From: Bacillota bacterium
GTDB taxonomy: Bacteria > Bacillota > UBA5301 > JAMCQP01
DNA length: 64,000 nt
Assembly: GCA_023381695.1 (NCBI GenBank)
Contig: JAMCQP010000039.1
Coordinates: 100,010-164,009 of the forward strand
Direction: 5' to 3'
Both the position numbers and the translations under genes were made by a program. Shown piece after piece: positions 33,366 through 41,888 of this stretch. The notes under the pieces are model-generated. The model was not told where the DNA came from, ran no database searches, and saw only the letters and a program-made list of their open reading frames with translations. Within the stretch, counting starts at the first letter, position 1. The number at the start of each line of letters is the position of its first letter.

Positions 33366-34667
33366 TCAACCAAGCAGCAGATTTGGCAAGAAGAGAATAA
33401 CCTGGGGGACGTAGGTGACAAGCATCAAGACCAGGATGGCGGTAATCAGATAGGGCATCAAGGGCTTGATCACCTCATAGATGCTTACCTGCCCGACCTT
33501 GCTCGCCATCAAGAGATTGAGCGCCATGGGCGGCGTGATCAAACCCACGCAGAGATTTACCGTCTGAACCACGCCAAAATACACCGGGTCGATTCCCAGG
33601 GCTTTGATTAGCGGTAAAAAAATGGGGGTGGTGATCACGATAGCCGTCACCGTTTCCATAAATGTTCCCAGAATAAGGTAAAAAATGTTGAGCAAAAACA
33701 GCACCAGATAAGGGTTATTGGTCAACGCGGTGACAAACTGCGACACCCTTGCGGGGACCTGTTCCGTCGTGACAATCCAGCCAAACACCCCGGCAAAACC
33801 GATAATAATCAGGATTACCGCACTGGTGAGGGCCGAACCCCCCGCGATATTCAGCAGTTTTTTGGGACTCAAACTCCGATAGTGAAGCACCCCAACCAGA
33901 AGGGTATAGACCACGGCCACCGCGCCGGCCTCCGTTGGCGTGAAGGCCCCGCTGTAAATCCCGCCGAGGATAAGGATCGGCATGATCAGGGCCGGGATCG
34001 CCTGCCTCCCTACCTGCAAAGGAGTTTCTTTGATTTTTCCGGCAATCTCGGATGAAAGCGCCTCCCGCGTCATATACCGGGGCGCCATAATGCGATTCAC
34101 GATCATGAAGGCCAGTCCCATCAACACGCCGGGGCCAACCCCCCCGAGAAAGAGCCTGGCAATGGAGACCTCGGCGTTGATCCCGTAAACAATCAGCGGA
34201 ATGCTGGGGGGAATCAGGATTCCCAGGAATCCCGAGGAAGCCGCCAGAGCCACGGCATACCTCTTGTCGTATCCCCTGGAAACCATCTCGGGTACCATGA
34301 TCCCGCCAATGGCCGCCACCGTGGCAGCCGAGGAGCCCGAGATGGCGCCGAAAAACATGCAGGCCAGAACCGTTACATGGCCGAGCCCCCCCTTGATTTT
34401 ACCGATGAAGAGTTCCGCAAAATTGACCAGGCCGCGCGAGATGCCGCTCTCTTTCATCAGATCCCCGGAGAGGACAAAGAACGGGATGGCCATCAGGGGA
34501 AAGGAGTCGATCGAACCGAAGGTTCTGGAAACCAGCAGGGGCAGGGACGAAGATCCCAGGTTCAGCGTCAAAAACGCCAGTGACGCCGTAGCGAAAGCGA
34601 AAGCAATCGGCAGCCCCAGGAAGACCAGAAGCAAAAAACTCAAGATTACCAGCACCGCAATACTCAT
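33366..34667 (-). CDS. dctM: TRAP transporter large permease DctM
   Basis: 433 residues with about 12 membrane helices. TRAP M-subunit signatures are FFVLSGDLM near residue 65, GAISGSSAATVAAIG near 108, and LGILIPPSIPLIVYG. It forms the ion-driven transport core with DctQ. Start ATG 34667 has GGGAGGG about 5 nt upstream. It follows dctQ by 15 nt. Confidence 0.95.
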   Translation of the reverse strand: MSIAVLVILSFLLLVFLGLPIAFAFATASLAFLTLNLGSSSLPLLVSRTFGSIDSFPLMAIPFFVLSGDLMKESGISRGLVNFAELFIGKIKGGLGHVTVLACMFFGAISGSSAATVAAIGGIMVPEMVSRGYDKRYAVALAASSGFLGILIPPSIPLIVYGINAEVSIARLFLGGVGPGVLMGLAFMIVNRIMAPRYMTREALSSEIAGKIKETPLQVGRQAIPALIMPILILGGIYSGAFTPTEAGAVAVVYTLLVGVLHYRSLSPKKLLNIAGGSALTSAVILIIIGFAGVFGWIVTTEQVPARVSQFVTALTNNPYLVLFLLNIFYLILGTFMETVTAIVITTPIFLPLIKALGIDPVYFGVVQTVNLCVGLITPPMALNLLMASKVGQVSIYEVIKPLMPYLITAILVLMLVTYVPQVILFLPNLLLG

Positions 34668-34682
34668 GGTGTCCCTCCCTCT

Positions 34683-35186
34683 TTACTGGCCCTTTCCGAA
34701 CCTGCTCTTTCCAAGTTGGCTCTTTTCGAGCCTATCATTCAACAACGTCAGAAGCTGATGCCCGGCATGGATGGTGATCAAGAGCGAGCCCACCGCCAGG
34801 GCCGCCGTCACATAGGCCATCGGAATCTGCATCGCCGGGCTGAGTTGCTGGGTGTCGATCTGATCCAGTGAAAACCGCGTGCTTACAACCACCAGCACCG
34901 CTCCCAGGATTACGGTCAAACCCATTGTGAAGATGTTGAGAATCCGCAGCCTGGAAGGAGAGAGAAAGATCCCCATGATTTCCACGCCCAGGTGCGACTT
35001 GCTGGCAACGCCGGTCGCGGCCCCGATTAACACCATCCAGACCATTATGTAACGGGTCAACTCCTCAATCCAGGGAAGCGGGTACTTGAACACGTAGCGG
35101 GTAAGCACCTGGACAAAAGCCAGGAGTGACATAACCAGAATCAAGATTCCGATCACGCCGGCCTCAGCGTTGCGCAGCATTTTCAT
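34683..35186 (-). CDS. dctQ: TRAP transporter small permease DctQ
   Basis: 167 residues with four membrane helices and the family segment WIEELTRYIMVWMVLIGAATG, which carries the conserved glutamates and arginine. It pairs with DctM. Its ATG lies 4 nt after the dctP stop codon, so the two are coupled. The C-terminal tail holds a short repeat (KSQLGKSRFGKGQ). Confidence 0.93.
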   Translation of the reverse strand: MKMLRNAEAGVIGILILVMSLLAFVQVLTRYVFKYPLPWIEELTRYIMVWMVLIGAATGVASKSHLGVEIMGIFLSPSRLRILNIFTMGLTVILGAVLVVVSTRFSLDQIDTQQLSPAMQIPMAYVTAALAVGSLLITIHAGHQLLTLLNDRLEKSQLGKSRFGKGQ

Positions 35187-35190
35187 TTCA

Positions 35191-36219
35191 TCACTTCCTG
35201 TACTGGAGCATTTCGTCGATCAGCTCCTGGCCGACCGAGTCCGCCAGTTTCTCATAGGTTCCCTTCGCGCTCTCCTGAAACTCCTTAAGGGCTTTCGGGG
35301 ACAGCCCGTTTACCTTGACGCCGGCTTTTTTCATGTTGCCAATCCACTCGGCGGCCTTCTGGCGGTTGTACTGGCGCTGCTCCCGGCCAACCTCCACCGC
35401 GATTTTTTTCATGGTCTCCTGGATGTCCGGGGGTAGTTGCTTCCAGGTTTTGTCGCTGACCACCAGGGCCAGGGGGCAATAAATATGCCGGGAGATCGTG
35501 TAATATTTGGTCGCCTCATAGAGACGCGACCCGTAGGTGAGCACCACGCCGTTATCCTGGCCGTCCACCACGCGCTGCTGCAAGGCGGTATAAAGTTCGC
35601 TGAACGCCATGGGGGTGGGGATGCTCCCTATCCTCTGGAACCAGTCCATGGAGGGCTTGTTTTCCACAATCCTCATTTTCAGCCCTTTCATGTCGGCCAC
35701 TCGGGTGATGGGCAGCTTGTTGTTCGACAGGTTTCGCCAGTCATTCTCCCAGAAAGCGATGGGCACGATCCGTCTCCGGGCGGCGGCGGCCGCCAGCTTT
35801 TTAGCGATGGGCCCCTCCAGGATCTGGTCCACTTTCGCATTGTCCGCCGGGAAGATGTAGGGAAGATCCCACAACTGAAACTCCGGTACAAAGTTGCCCA
35901 TGGCGATGGTGCTGATCAGGCCCATTTCCATGGTATCCTGCTGGATGGCCTCGGTCATTTCACGGTCCGCCCCGAGCTGGCTGGCCGGGTATGTTTTGAT
36001 CTTCACCCTGCCATTGGTCTCTTTTTCAACACGCTGCGCAAACTTTTGGGCATACTTCTCCCAGGGGTGTTCCGGATCGGCGGGACCCACGTGGCCCAGC
36101 TTGAGGGAAAAAGTCTGCTGCCCAGCCGCGCTGGCGGCGATGCCGAGACCGGCGAGCACAACCAGGGCAACGAAACAAGCTAACCAGAATACCATCAGTT
36201 TGCTTTTCATGGATTTCAT
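35191..36219 (-). CDS. dctP: TRAP transporter solute-binding protein DctP
   Basis: 342 residues with a signal peptide (about 1-32, GIAASAAGQ) and the DctP fold. The conserved arginine that salt-bridges substrate carboxylates is in GLKMRIVENK near residue 180, and the AFSELYTALQQRVVDGQDN block is present. TRAP binding proteins mostly bind carboxylates, some bind ectoine or amides. Start ATG 36219 has GAGGAGG 7 nt upstream. It is the first structural gene after the sigma-54 promoter. Confidence 0.95.
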   Translation of the reverse strand: MKSMKSKLMVFWLACFVALVVLAGLGIAASAAGQQTFSLKLGHVGPADPEHPWEKYAQKFAQRVEKETNGRVKIKTYPASQLGADREMTEAIQQDTMEMGLISTIAMGNFVPEFQLWDLPYIFPADNAKVDQILEGPIAKKLAAAAARRRIVPIAFWENDWRNLSNNKLPITRVADMKGLKMRIVENKPSMDWFQRIGSIPTPMAFSELYTALQQRVVDGQDNGVVLTYGSRLYEATKYYTISRHIYCPLALVVSDKTWKQLPPDIQETMKKIAVEVGREQRQYNRQKAAEWIGNMKKAGVKVNGLSPKALKEFQESAKGTYEKLADSVGQELIDEMLQYRK

Positions 36220-36327
36220 TTTCCAGCCTCCTCGATCTTGAAATGCCTTTTTTTGACTACGTCGTAACTTTGAGCCGGTCTTTCGCTCCCCCCTCTCCCG
36301 GTTGAAATCCCTTGCACCTTTTTACAA

Positions 36328-36343
36328 TGCAAAACCTGTGCCA
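36328..36343 (-). promoter_or_regulatory. Sigma-54 (-24/-12) promoter of the dctPQM catabolic operon
   Basis: On the minus strand TGGCAC-AGGTT-TTGCA exactly matches the sigma-54 consensus TGGCAC-N5-TTGCW. Transcription would start near 36316, about 97 nt before dctP. The gene immediately upstream encodes a sigma-54 activator. Confidence 0.92.
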
Positions 36344-36464
36344 AAGGCAAAATGGGCATTATGCCCCGGAAAACCACCCCTTTGTCCAACTGCTGATTCA
36401 AAAGATCATCAGAGCTCATCCGTCAGAAATATCCTGCCTCATCGTCCCACAGGTATCCTCAGTG

Positions 36465-36504
36465 ACAAATCGGTCCGATACAAATGTGTATCGGACCGAT
36501 TTGT
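36465..36504. promoter_or_regulatory. Upstream activator element: perfect inverted repeat with two nested dyads
   Basis: Two 18-nt arms (ACAAATCGGTCCGATACA and its exact complement) flank a 4-nt spacer. Each arm itself holds an 11-bp dyad, ATCGGTCCGAT and ATCGGACCGAT, with centres at 36474 and 36495, 21 bp or two helical turns apart. It lies 122 bp upstream of the sigma-54 promoter, a typical enhancer distance, and 49 bp after the activator gene. It could also fold as the activator's terminator, but no T-run follows. Confidence 0.8.
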
Positions 36505-36553
36505 TTCTGTATCGCGTTATTTCCCTCTGCCGGGATACCGGGTTATGGCTTTC

Positions 36554-38650
36554 TTATAGTTGCGAGTTGCCTTTTATGCTAAATCCATACCTTTGCAGCT
36601 TGCGGACCACTGACGCCTGGCTGATGCCCAGTACTCTCGCCGCTGCCCGGGTACTGCAATACTTTCCATACGCGGAGATCAAAGCCTCTCTCTCCACATG
36701 CTCCAGGGTTTGTTTGAGAGATCTTTGCATGGGTGCGGCATGGCTACCTGGCCCATTTGCATGTAACAGTTCCGGGTCAAGAGTGCCGCCCGTGCTTAAC
36801 ACCACCATTCTCTCCAGGGTATTTTCCAACTCGCGCACATTTCCCGGCCAATCATGGCTCATGAGATATCCCATGGTTTCCGGGGAGATTCGCCGTTGAA
36901 ACTGGTATTTTTTATTAAACTTATCCAAAAAATGCATGACCAGGGAAGGAATCTCTTCTTTCCGTTCCCGCAATGGAGGGATGTTAATCTGTATCACGTT
37001 TAGTCGATAAAAAAGATCCTCCCTGAACTGCCCTTCTGAAACCATGCCAGGAAGGTATTTGTTGGTTGCGGCGATGACCCGGGCGTCAAGAACAACGGTC
37101 CGGTTCCCTCCGACCCTGTAGTAGGACCGTTCCTGGATCACCCGCAATAGCTTGACCTGCAGTTCCAGCGGCATTTCCGCAATTTCGTCCAAAAAGAGCG
37201 CGCCGCCTTGCGCCGTTTCCAAAAGGCCCGGTTTTCCGGAGCGTTTGGCCCCGCTGAACGCCCCTTCTTCATACCCGAACAGCTCGGACTCCAGCAGCGC
37301 ATGGGGAATCGCCCCGCAATTGATGGCGATAAACGGGCCTTCTGTTCGCTGGCTGGAGCGGTGAATCAATTTTGCCAGCAGTTCTTTACCAGTGCCGGAT
37401 TCACCCGTGATCAGGATATTGGAATCCACCTGAGCCACCCTCAGGCACAGGTCCACGATCCGCCTCATCGCCACTCCTTCCGAAACTATATTAATCTGCG
37501 TTTCTCTCGCCCTGAACTGCGCCAATTCCGCGCGGTACCGGTCGCTTAATTCTTTAAAAGTTTGTACCTGTTCTTTCAGCATGCTAAGCTCCGTCAAATC
37601 CCGGATGGTAGCTACCACGCGAATCAGTCGCCCCTCGTCGTCAAAGATGGGCTGGCCGGTCAACAGGACCTCCCTCCCCCGCAACCGGAGGCAAAGATTT
37701 TCCTGCTTGCCGCTCTTGAGCACGTGGAGGGTGACGGCATCCGGCAGGACGCCATTTTTTATCAGTTCGTTGACATGCTTGCCTACGAAGTCTTTCGCCC
37801 TGATCCCGACAATCTCCTCATATGCCTTGTTAATCTGCAGCAAAACGCCCTTGCCGTCCGAAACGACGAGACCGTCGGCACTCAACTCGATGATACTATG
37901 GAGTTCCCGGTTTAATTCCTCAACCAGATCAAGCTTATGAGAGGTTGCTTCCGCAACGGAGATGTCCTGCAGAACGGCTGCGGCACCGATGATCCGCCCT
38001 CCGTGGTTGATGGGGAAACGGCTGGTGGCTAAAATGGCGTCCCCGATGCAAATCCTCTCGTTAGTTTCCTCCTCGCCCGACCGGATGACCTCCGGAAGTC
38101 TTGTATTAGGGATCACATCCCTGATCTGGGCTCCCCGCGCTGTTTCCATGGGAATACCCGTAAGATTCGCCGCGGCAGCATTAAAAACACCAATTCGCTC
38201 TTGTAAATCAATCCCTATGGCAGCGCTGGGCAAATGATCCAAAAAGGTCTGCAGGAAGGTCGTGGTTACCTTATACAATTCTCGCAGCCCCCTATCCCTG
38301 TGCAAGACGCCGAGGGGGTGGCAATTTTGGTCAACCACAAGAAAGCGCTCGGCCGACATGAGCATTTTCTCATCGACCAGATCGTCCTTGTGGCATACTG
38401 GAATACTTTCCAGCTCCATCGTTGCAAGTTCCGAATTCCAGTCAAGGGCTCCGCTTCGCACAAGATTTAAGAGCAAAAAAGGGGCAAATATTCCTCCCGC
38501 CCTTCCGGCGGAATCTATCACCACCGCCGCTCTTGACCTGGTGGTTTGCAGACTGTCAACAGCAAAGGCGACCGTTGAGTTTCCGGGAAGGACAAGTACA
38601 GGATCCAGCATCAAGTCACAAACCTTTGGTTTGTATAAGTTCTGTATCAT
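36554..38650 (-). CDS. Sigma-54-dependent transcriptional activator (CBS-like, PAS, PAS, AAA+, HTH)
   Basis: 698 residues. An N-terminal region (1-120) resembles a degenerate CBS pair. Two PAS domains follow (about 130-245 and 250-355), then a short coiled coil and the AAA+ domain (about 385-620). The AAA+ domain has Walker A GESGTGKE, the sigma-54 contact loop GAFSGA (a Ser variant of GAFTGA) and DEIAEMPLELQ. A TyrR/Fis-type HTH ends the protein (TRAAARVLGISQASVVRKL). There is no receiver domain, so it probably senses a ligand through PAS or CBS modules. Start ATG 38650 has GGAGGT 7 nt upstream. Its target is the adjacent dct operon. Confidence 0.95.
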   Translation of the reverse strand: MIQNLYKPKVCDLMLDPVLVLPGNSTVAFAVDSLQTTRSRAAVVIDSAGRAGGIFAPFLLLNLVRSGALDWNSELATMELESIPVCHKDDLVDEKMLMSAERFLVVDQNCHPLGVLHRDRGLRELYKVTTTFLQTFLDHLPSAAIGIDLQERIGVFNAAAANLTGIPMETARGAQIRDVIPNTRLPEVIRSGEEETNERICIGDAILATSRFPINHGGRIIGAAAVLQDISVAEATSHKLDLVEELNRELHSIIELSADGLVVSDGKGVLLQINKAYEEIVGIRAKDFVGKHVNELIKNGVLPDAVTLHVLKSGKQENLCLRLRGREVLLTGQPIFDDEGRLIRVVATIRDLTELSMLKEQVQTFKELSDRYRAELAQFRARETQINIVSEGVAMRRIVDLCLRVAQVDSNILITGESGTGKELLAKLIHRSSQRTEGPFIAINCGAIPHALLESELFGYEEGAFSGAKRSGKPGLLETAQGGALFLDEIAEMPLELQVKLLRVIQERSYYRVGGNRTVVLDARVIAATNKYLPGMVSEGQFREDLFYRLNVIQINIPPLRERKEEIPSLVMHFLDKFNKKYQFQRRISPETMGYLMSHDWPGNVRELENTLERMVVLSTGGTLDPELLHANGPGSHAAPMQRSLKQTLEHVEREALISAYGKYCSTRAAARVLGISQASVVRKLQRYGFSIKGNSQL

Positions 38651-38753
38651 CTCCGGTACCTCCCGAACTTGGTAAATCTATGTAAACAACAGTTTAAATA
38701 CGTTTTATTTCTATGCAAAATAGCAATATCCTTTAAACCCATAGAATTTTCTA

Positions 38754-38783
38754 CAAAAAAAGCGTCACGGTTGCCGTGACGCT
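38754..38783 (-). terminator. Intrinsic terminator of the GNAT gene
   Basis: On the minus strand the perfect 10-bp stem AGCGTCACGG / CCGTGACGCT, with a 3-nt loop, is followed by a run of T. It lies 32 nt after the acetyltransferase stop and insulates the activator gene. Confidence 0.93.
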
Positions 38784-38814
38784 TAGATCCGGTTAGTAAC
38801 GCTATATGATTTTT

Positions 38815-39360
38815 TCAGCCAATCTTCTGGCGCATCAGTTGTTTTCTCAGAAATTCTTCCCGCATGATGCGCATCAACACTATGTCCCTTTCCTCGGCGC
38901 CGTTAATGACCCGGCGGATGCGGCCCTCTTTTTTAAAGTTGCATTTTTCGTAACACCGGACGGCCCGGTGATTAAAACCATAAACCCGCAGGTAAACTCT
39001 CTGCAGGCTCAGTTCGGAAAAAGCATGAAGCAGCAGGCACTTCACCGCATCAGTGCCGTACCCCTTGTCCCAGTAGGCTTTTTCCCCGATGCGCACCCGC
39101 ATCTCCGCATGCCCGTTGCGCCATGTGATATGGTTGAGTTCGATATCACCGATCAGTTCCCCGTCCAGGGTGGTAATTGAAAAAACCTTGTTGTACCGGT
39201 CGCTGGCGATCCGTTTATGCCATTCCTCGCATTCTTCCAGGCTTTCCGGCAGATCTCCGTCCATCAGGCCGTGAACATCGGGATCCTTGCTCCACGCCAC
39301 AATCTTTGCAAAATCGTCGCGGGTAACGGGACGTAAAATAACCAGGTCTCCTCGCATCAT
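38815..39360 (-). CDS. GNAT N-acetyltransferase, RimJ/RimL-like
   Basis: 181 residues of one GNAT domain. Landmarks are LRPVTRDDF at the start, DGELIGDIEL, the acetyl-CoA-binding block IGEKAYWDKGYGTDAV near residue 95, and the GFNHRAVRCYEKCNFKKEG end typical of RimJ/RimL/SpeG relatives. The substrate is unknown. Two adjacent ATGs are possible starts. It has its own terminator and is a single-gene transcript unrelated to its neighbours. Confidence 0.88.
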   Translation of the reverse strand: MMRGDLVILRPVTRDDFAKIVAWSKDPDVHGLMDGDLPESLEECEEWHKRIASDRYNKVFSITTLDGELIGDIELNHITWRNGHAEMRVRIGEKAYWDKGYGTDAVKCLLLHAFSELSLQRVYLRVYGFNHRAVRCYEKCNFKKEGRIRRVINGAEERDIVLMRIMREEFLRKQLMRQKIG

Positions 39361-39460
39361 CTTTTGCTGCCACTCCTTCTTCGGTTAGTTCTTAAATAAT
39401 GCTGTCAATGGTGGTAGGATTTAGTGCAACGATTGGAACACCGCTATTCTTTTGACCTGT

Positions 39461-39484
39461 ACATCTGCAATTACATCTGCAATT
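39461..39484. repeat. Tandem 12-bp duplication
   Basis: ACATCTGCAATT is repeated twice in tandem in the 227-nt gap between the GGDEF and GNAT genes. No other feature is seen in that gap. Confidence 0.9.
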
Positions 39485-39587
39485 ATTCGCCCCGGCGCAG
39501 CCAAAACCTGCAAGCAATTCTATCCAGGAATGGGGTTAAACGCCCGCCATTCCTTCGTTCGACTAGCACCAGTTGCCATGACAGGTC

Positions 39588-41051
39588 TTAAGTGCTTCCT
39601 ACCCCCTCGGTGGCGCCTGACCGCCGCAATGGGGTTTCGTCTGGCGGCACGGCAGCCACAATCCGATTCCTTCCCCGTTTTTTGGCCTGGTACAACGCCT
39701 GGTCAGCCATTTCCAGCAGTTGGTCGGAATCCGGTGTGTGCTCCGGATAGGCCGCCAGCCCCACGCTCAGGGTCACCCGGCCGCCTGGCTGGCTCTCCTG
39801 CCCCTCAAAAATCCGGGAAGCCACCGCCGCCAGGATCCGCTTTGCCACCACCATGGAGGCTGCGGCATCGCTGTCCGGAAGGATGATCACAAATTCTTCG
39901 CCCCCGTAGCGGGCGGTTACATCCACATTTCGCGTATTTTCCGAGATGATCCTGGCTATTTGCTGCAATAGCCGGTCTCCGGCAGGATGGCCATTGGCGT
40001 CGTTAAATTTCTTGAAGAAGTCCAGATCGATCATCAAAAGGGACAGGTTGGTCCCGTAGCGCTGGGCCCGCTGGCACTCATGCTCCAGAGCCTCCTGGAA
40101 ATGCCGGCGGTTGAAGAGACCGGTCAGCCCGTCGGTAATCGCCAATTCTTCGAGCTTCTGATAAAGCTGCGCCCGGTGCACGGCGAAGGCGGCCTGGCTG
40201 GCCAGGTGGGAGAGCAGGGAAAGGTCGTCGTTCGTAAAGCGGTGATCGTCCACCCGGCCAAGGCTCAATACCCCCGCCACCCGGCTTTCGATCACGATCG
40301 GCACGGAGACAAAAGACCGGAATTGGCCCTCCTCCGCAGTGGGCTTGAAGCGCGTATCGGTTCCCACATCCGCGCACAGGACTCCCTGGCCGTTTCTGGC
40401 CACCCAGCCGGCAATTCCCCGGTCAAGCGGCTGCCGGTCCCCGGTTTGCCACCCCTTTTTTGGGCCGCGTGCCTCGCGGGCCACCAGTTGCCGCGAATCT
40501 TCATCCAAAAAATGCAGCACACGGGCGTCGCAGGGCAAGATCCGGCCCGCCGTATCCAGGACCGGGGCCAGGATCGAATCCACCTGCATGGTGGCGCCAA
40601 TCAGATCCGTGAGGCCGTAGACCGCCGTAAACTGGTTCATCCGCCTGTCCAGTTCGGCGTTTTTCTCCTGCAGCCTCTCCGTGGAAAGTTGGTTGGCGTC
40701 GTATATTTCGATGTGGGCATCCGCCAGGGCACGGTACTCCTCAAGCCGCTTGCCCAGCTGAAGTTCCCGCAGGGTGACTAAAAGTCCGGACCCCCAGCCG
40801 AAACCGATAAAGAAAAACAGTTGGATGGCCAGGCTGAGGTACCCGACATTGGCAGGCGCCGAGGCGTTGAGCACGCTGATCAACCCGGCGCTGAGGCCGG
40901 CCACCACCCCGCTGGTGACCCCTCCCAGGACCCCATAAAAATGCGCCCCCAGGAGAACAGGCAGGTAAAAGATCTGGGCCCACCACGGACCGGCGCGCAG
41001 AAGATTGTAAACCAGGCCGGAAAGCACCAGCGAACCGAAGTAGATTGCCAC
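39588..41051 (-). CDS. Membrane-bound GAF-GGDEF diguanylate cyclase
   Basis: 487 residues from GTG 41051. The N-terminus has about five membrane helices (1-95), then a coiled coil, a GAF domain (about 165-290) and a GGDEF domain with RYGGEEF intact. An inhibitory-site RNVD lies five residues before GGEEF, so product feedback is likely. It should make c-di-GMP. GTG 41051 has no ribosome-binding site, whereas AGGGAGGG (41116-41109) overlaps the sigF stop and sits 6 nt before an in-frame CTG at 41102, which would add 17 plausible residues. It therefore appears coupled to sigF. Confidence 0.92.
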   Translation of the reverse strand: MAIYFGSLVLSGLVYNLLRAGPWWAQIFYLPVLLGAHFYGVLGGVTSGVVAGLSAGLISVLNASAPANVGYLSLAIQLFFFIGFGWGSGLLVTLRELQLGKRLEEYRALADAHIEIYDANQLSTERLQEKNAELDRRMNQFTAVYGLTDLIGATMQVDSILAPVLDTAGRILPCDARVLHFLDEDSRQLVAREARGPKKGWQTGDRQPLDRGIAGWVARNGQGVLCADVGTDTRFKPTAEEGQFRSFVSVPIVIESRVAGVLSLGRVDDHRFTNDDLSLLSHLASQAAFAVHRAQLYQKLEELAITDGLTGLFNRRHFQEALEHECQRAQRYGTNLSLLMIDLDFFKKFNDANGHPAGDRLLQQIARIISENTRNVDVTARYGGEEFVIILPDSDAAASMVVAKRILAAVASRIFEGQESQPGGRVTLSVGLAAYPEHTPDSDQLLEMADQALYQAKKRGRNRIVAAVPPDETPLRRSGATEGVGST

Positions 41052-41114
41052 CCGGCCAAGGTTCTTTTTAATGCTGGCAACTCTGGCGTCCTGAAAAAGC
41101 AGAAGGATCCCTCC

Positions 41115-41876
41115 CTAGCCAAGCAAACCCCGCAGCGAAAGCAGCGCTTTCTTCTCCAGCCGGCAAACCTGAACCTGGGACAGGCCCAGAAGTCCAGCCA
41201 CCTCCGACTGCGTCTTTCCCTGAAAGAAACGAAGTTGCACAATCCGCCGGTCCCGTTCTCCCAGCTGGGCCAACGCTTGCTGGAGAGCCAGGCTCTCGAT
41301 GGTCTGCGCGCTGGCGTCCGTTCCCGCCGCCATTTGATCCTCCAGGAAGATCGGCTGATCGTCCTCACCAATTACTTCCTGGAGGGAGACTGGAGTTTGA
41401 ACCGCATCCAGAACGGCCACCAGCTCTTCCGGGGGAAGGTCGACCCTGGCGGCCACCTCGTTTAAGGTCGGCTCACGCCCGAGCTGGTTGGCCATCTCCT
41501 CCTGCACCCGGCGGATCTGCCGGGCGGCTTCCTTCGTGGAACGGCCGATCTTGATCGGATGATCATCACGCAAAAAACCCTGGATCTCCCCCATAATCAG
41601 GGGTACGGCGTAAGTGGAAAACTTCACGGCAAAACCGGTGTCAAACTTGTCCACCGCCTTGACCAGCCCCACACAGCCAATCTGAAAGAGATCTTCGAGC
41701 TCGTAACCCCTGTTGGCGAACCGTTGAACAATGCTGGCCACCAGCCGCAGGTTGCAATTGACCAGTTCCTCCCGCGCGCCTCTATCCCCCCGCCTGGCCT
41801 GGAACAAAAGGCTTCGCACCTCCTGATCCGTCAGGACCCTGTGGGGCGGTAAACGAAGTTCGAGGCGCTGTTGCAT
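41115..41876 (-). CDS. sigF: Sporulation sigma factor SigF
   Basis: 253 residues of a sigma-70 group 3 factor. Region 2 has NLRLVASIVQRF, the core-binding EDLFQIGCVGLVKAVDKFD and the -10-recognition segment FSTYAVPLIMGEI. Regions 3 and 4 follow, ending in the HTH KTQSEVAGLLGLSQVQVCRLEKKAL. It follows spoIIAA and spoIIAB in the standard order. SigF directs early forespore transcription and is held inactive by SpoIIAB. Confidence 0.97.
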   Translation of the reverse strand: MQQRLELRLPPHRVLTDQEVRSLLFQARRGDRGAREELVNCNLRLVASIVQRFANRGYELEDLFQIGCVGLVKAVDKFDTGFAVKFSTYAVPLIMGEIQGFLRDDHPIKIGRSTKEAARQIRRVQEEMANQLGREPTLNEVAARVDLPPEELVAVLDAVQTPVSLQEVIGEDDQPIFLEDQMAAGTDASAQTIESLALQQALAQLGERDRRIVQLRFFQGKTQSEVAGLLGLSQVQVCRLEKKALLSLRGLLG

Positions 41877-41888
41877 GAACAGCCCCCC

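Larger units (their letters stand above)
36220..36553. other. Regulatory intergenic region upstream of dctP
   Basis: 334 bases without a gene. It contains a consensus sigma-54 promoter (36328-36343) and a perfect double-dyad element (36465-36504) 122 bp further upstream. The dctP leader is about 95 nt. No independent SigA promoter is clear. Confidence 0.85.

Noticed and set aside
36312..36899. 195-residue plus-strand frame across the dctP control region
   Set aside because: It covers the sigma-54 promoter and enhancer and then runs antisense to the activator gene; no supporting start site.
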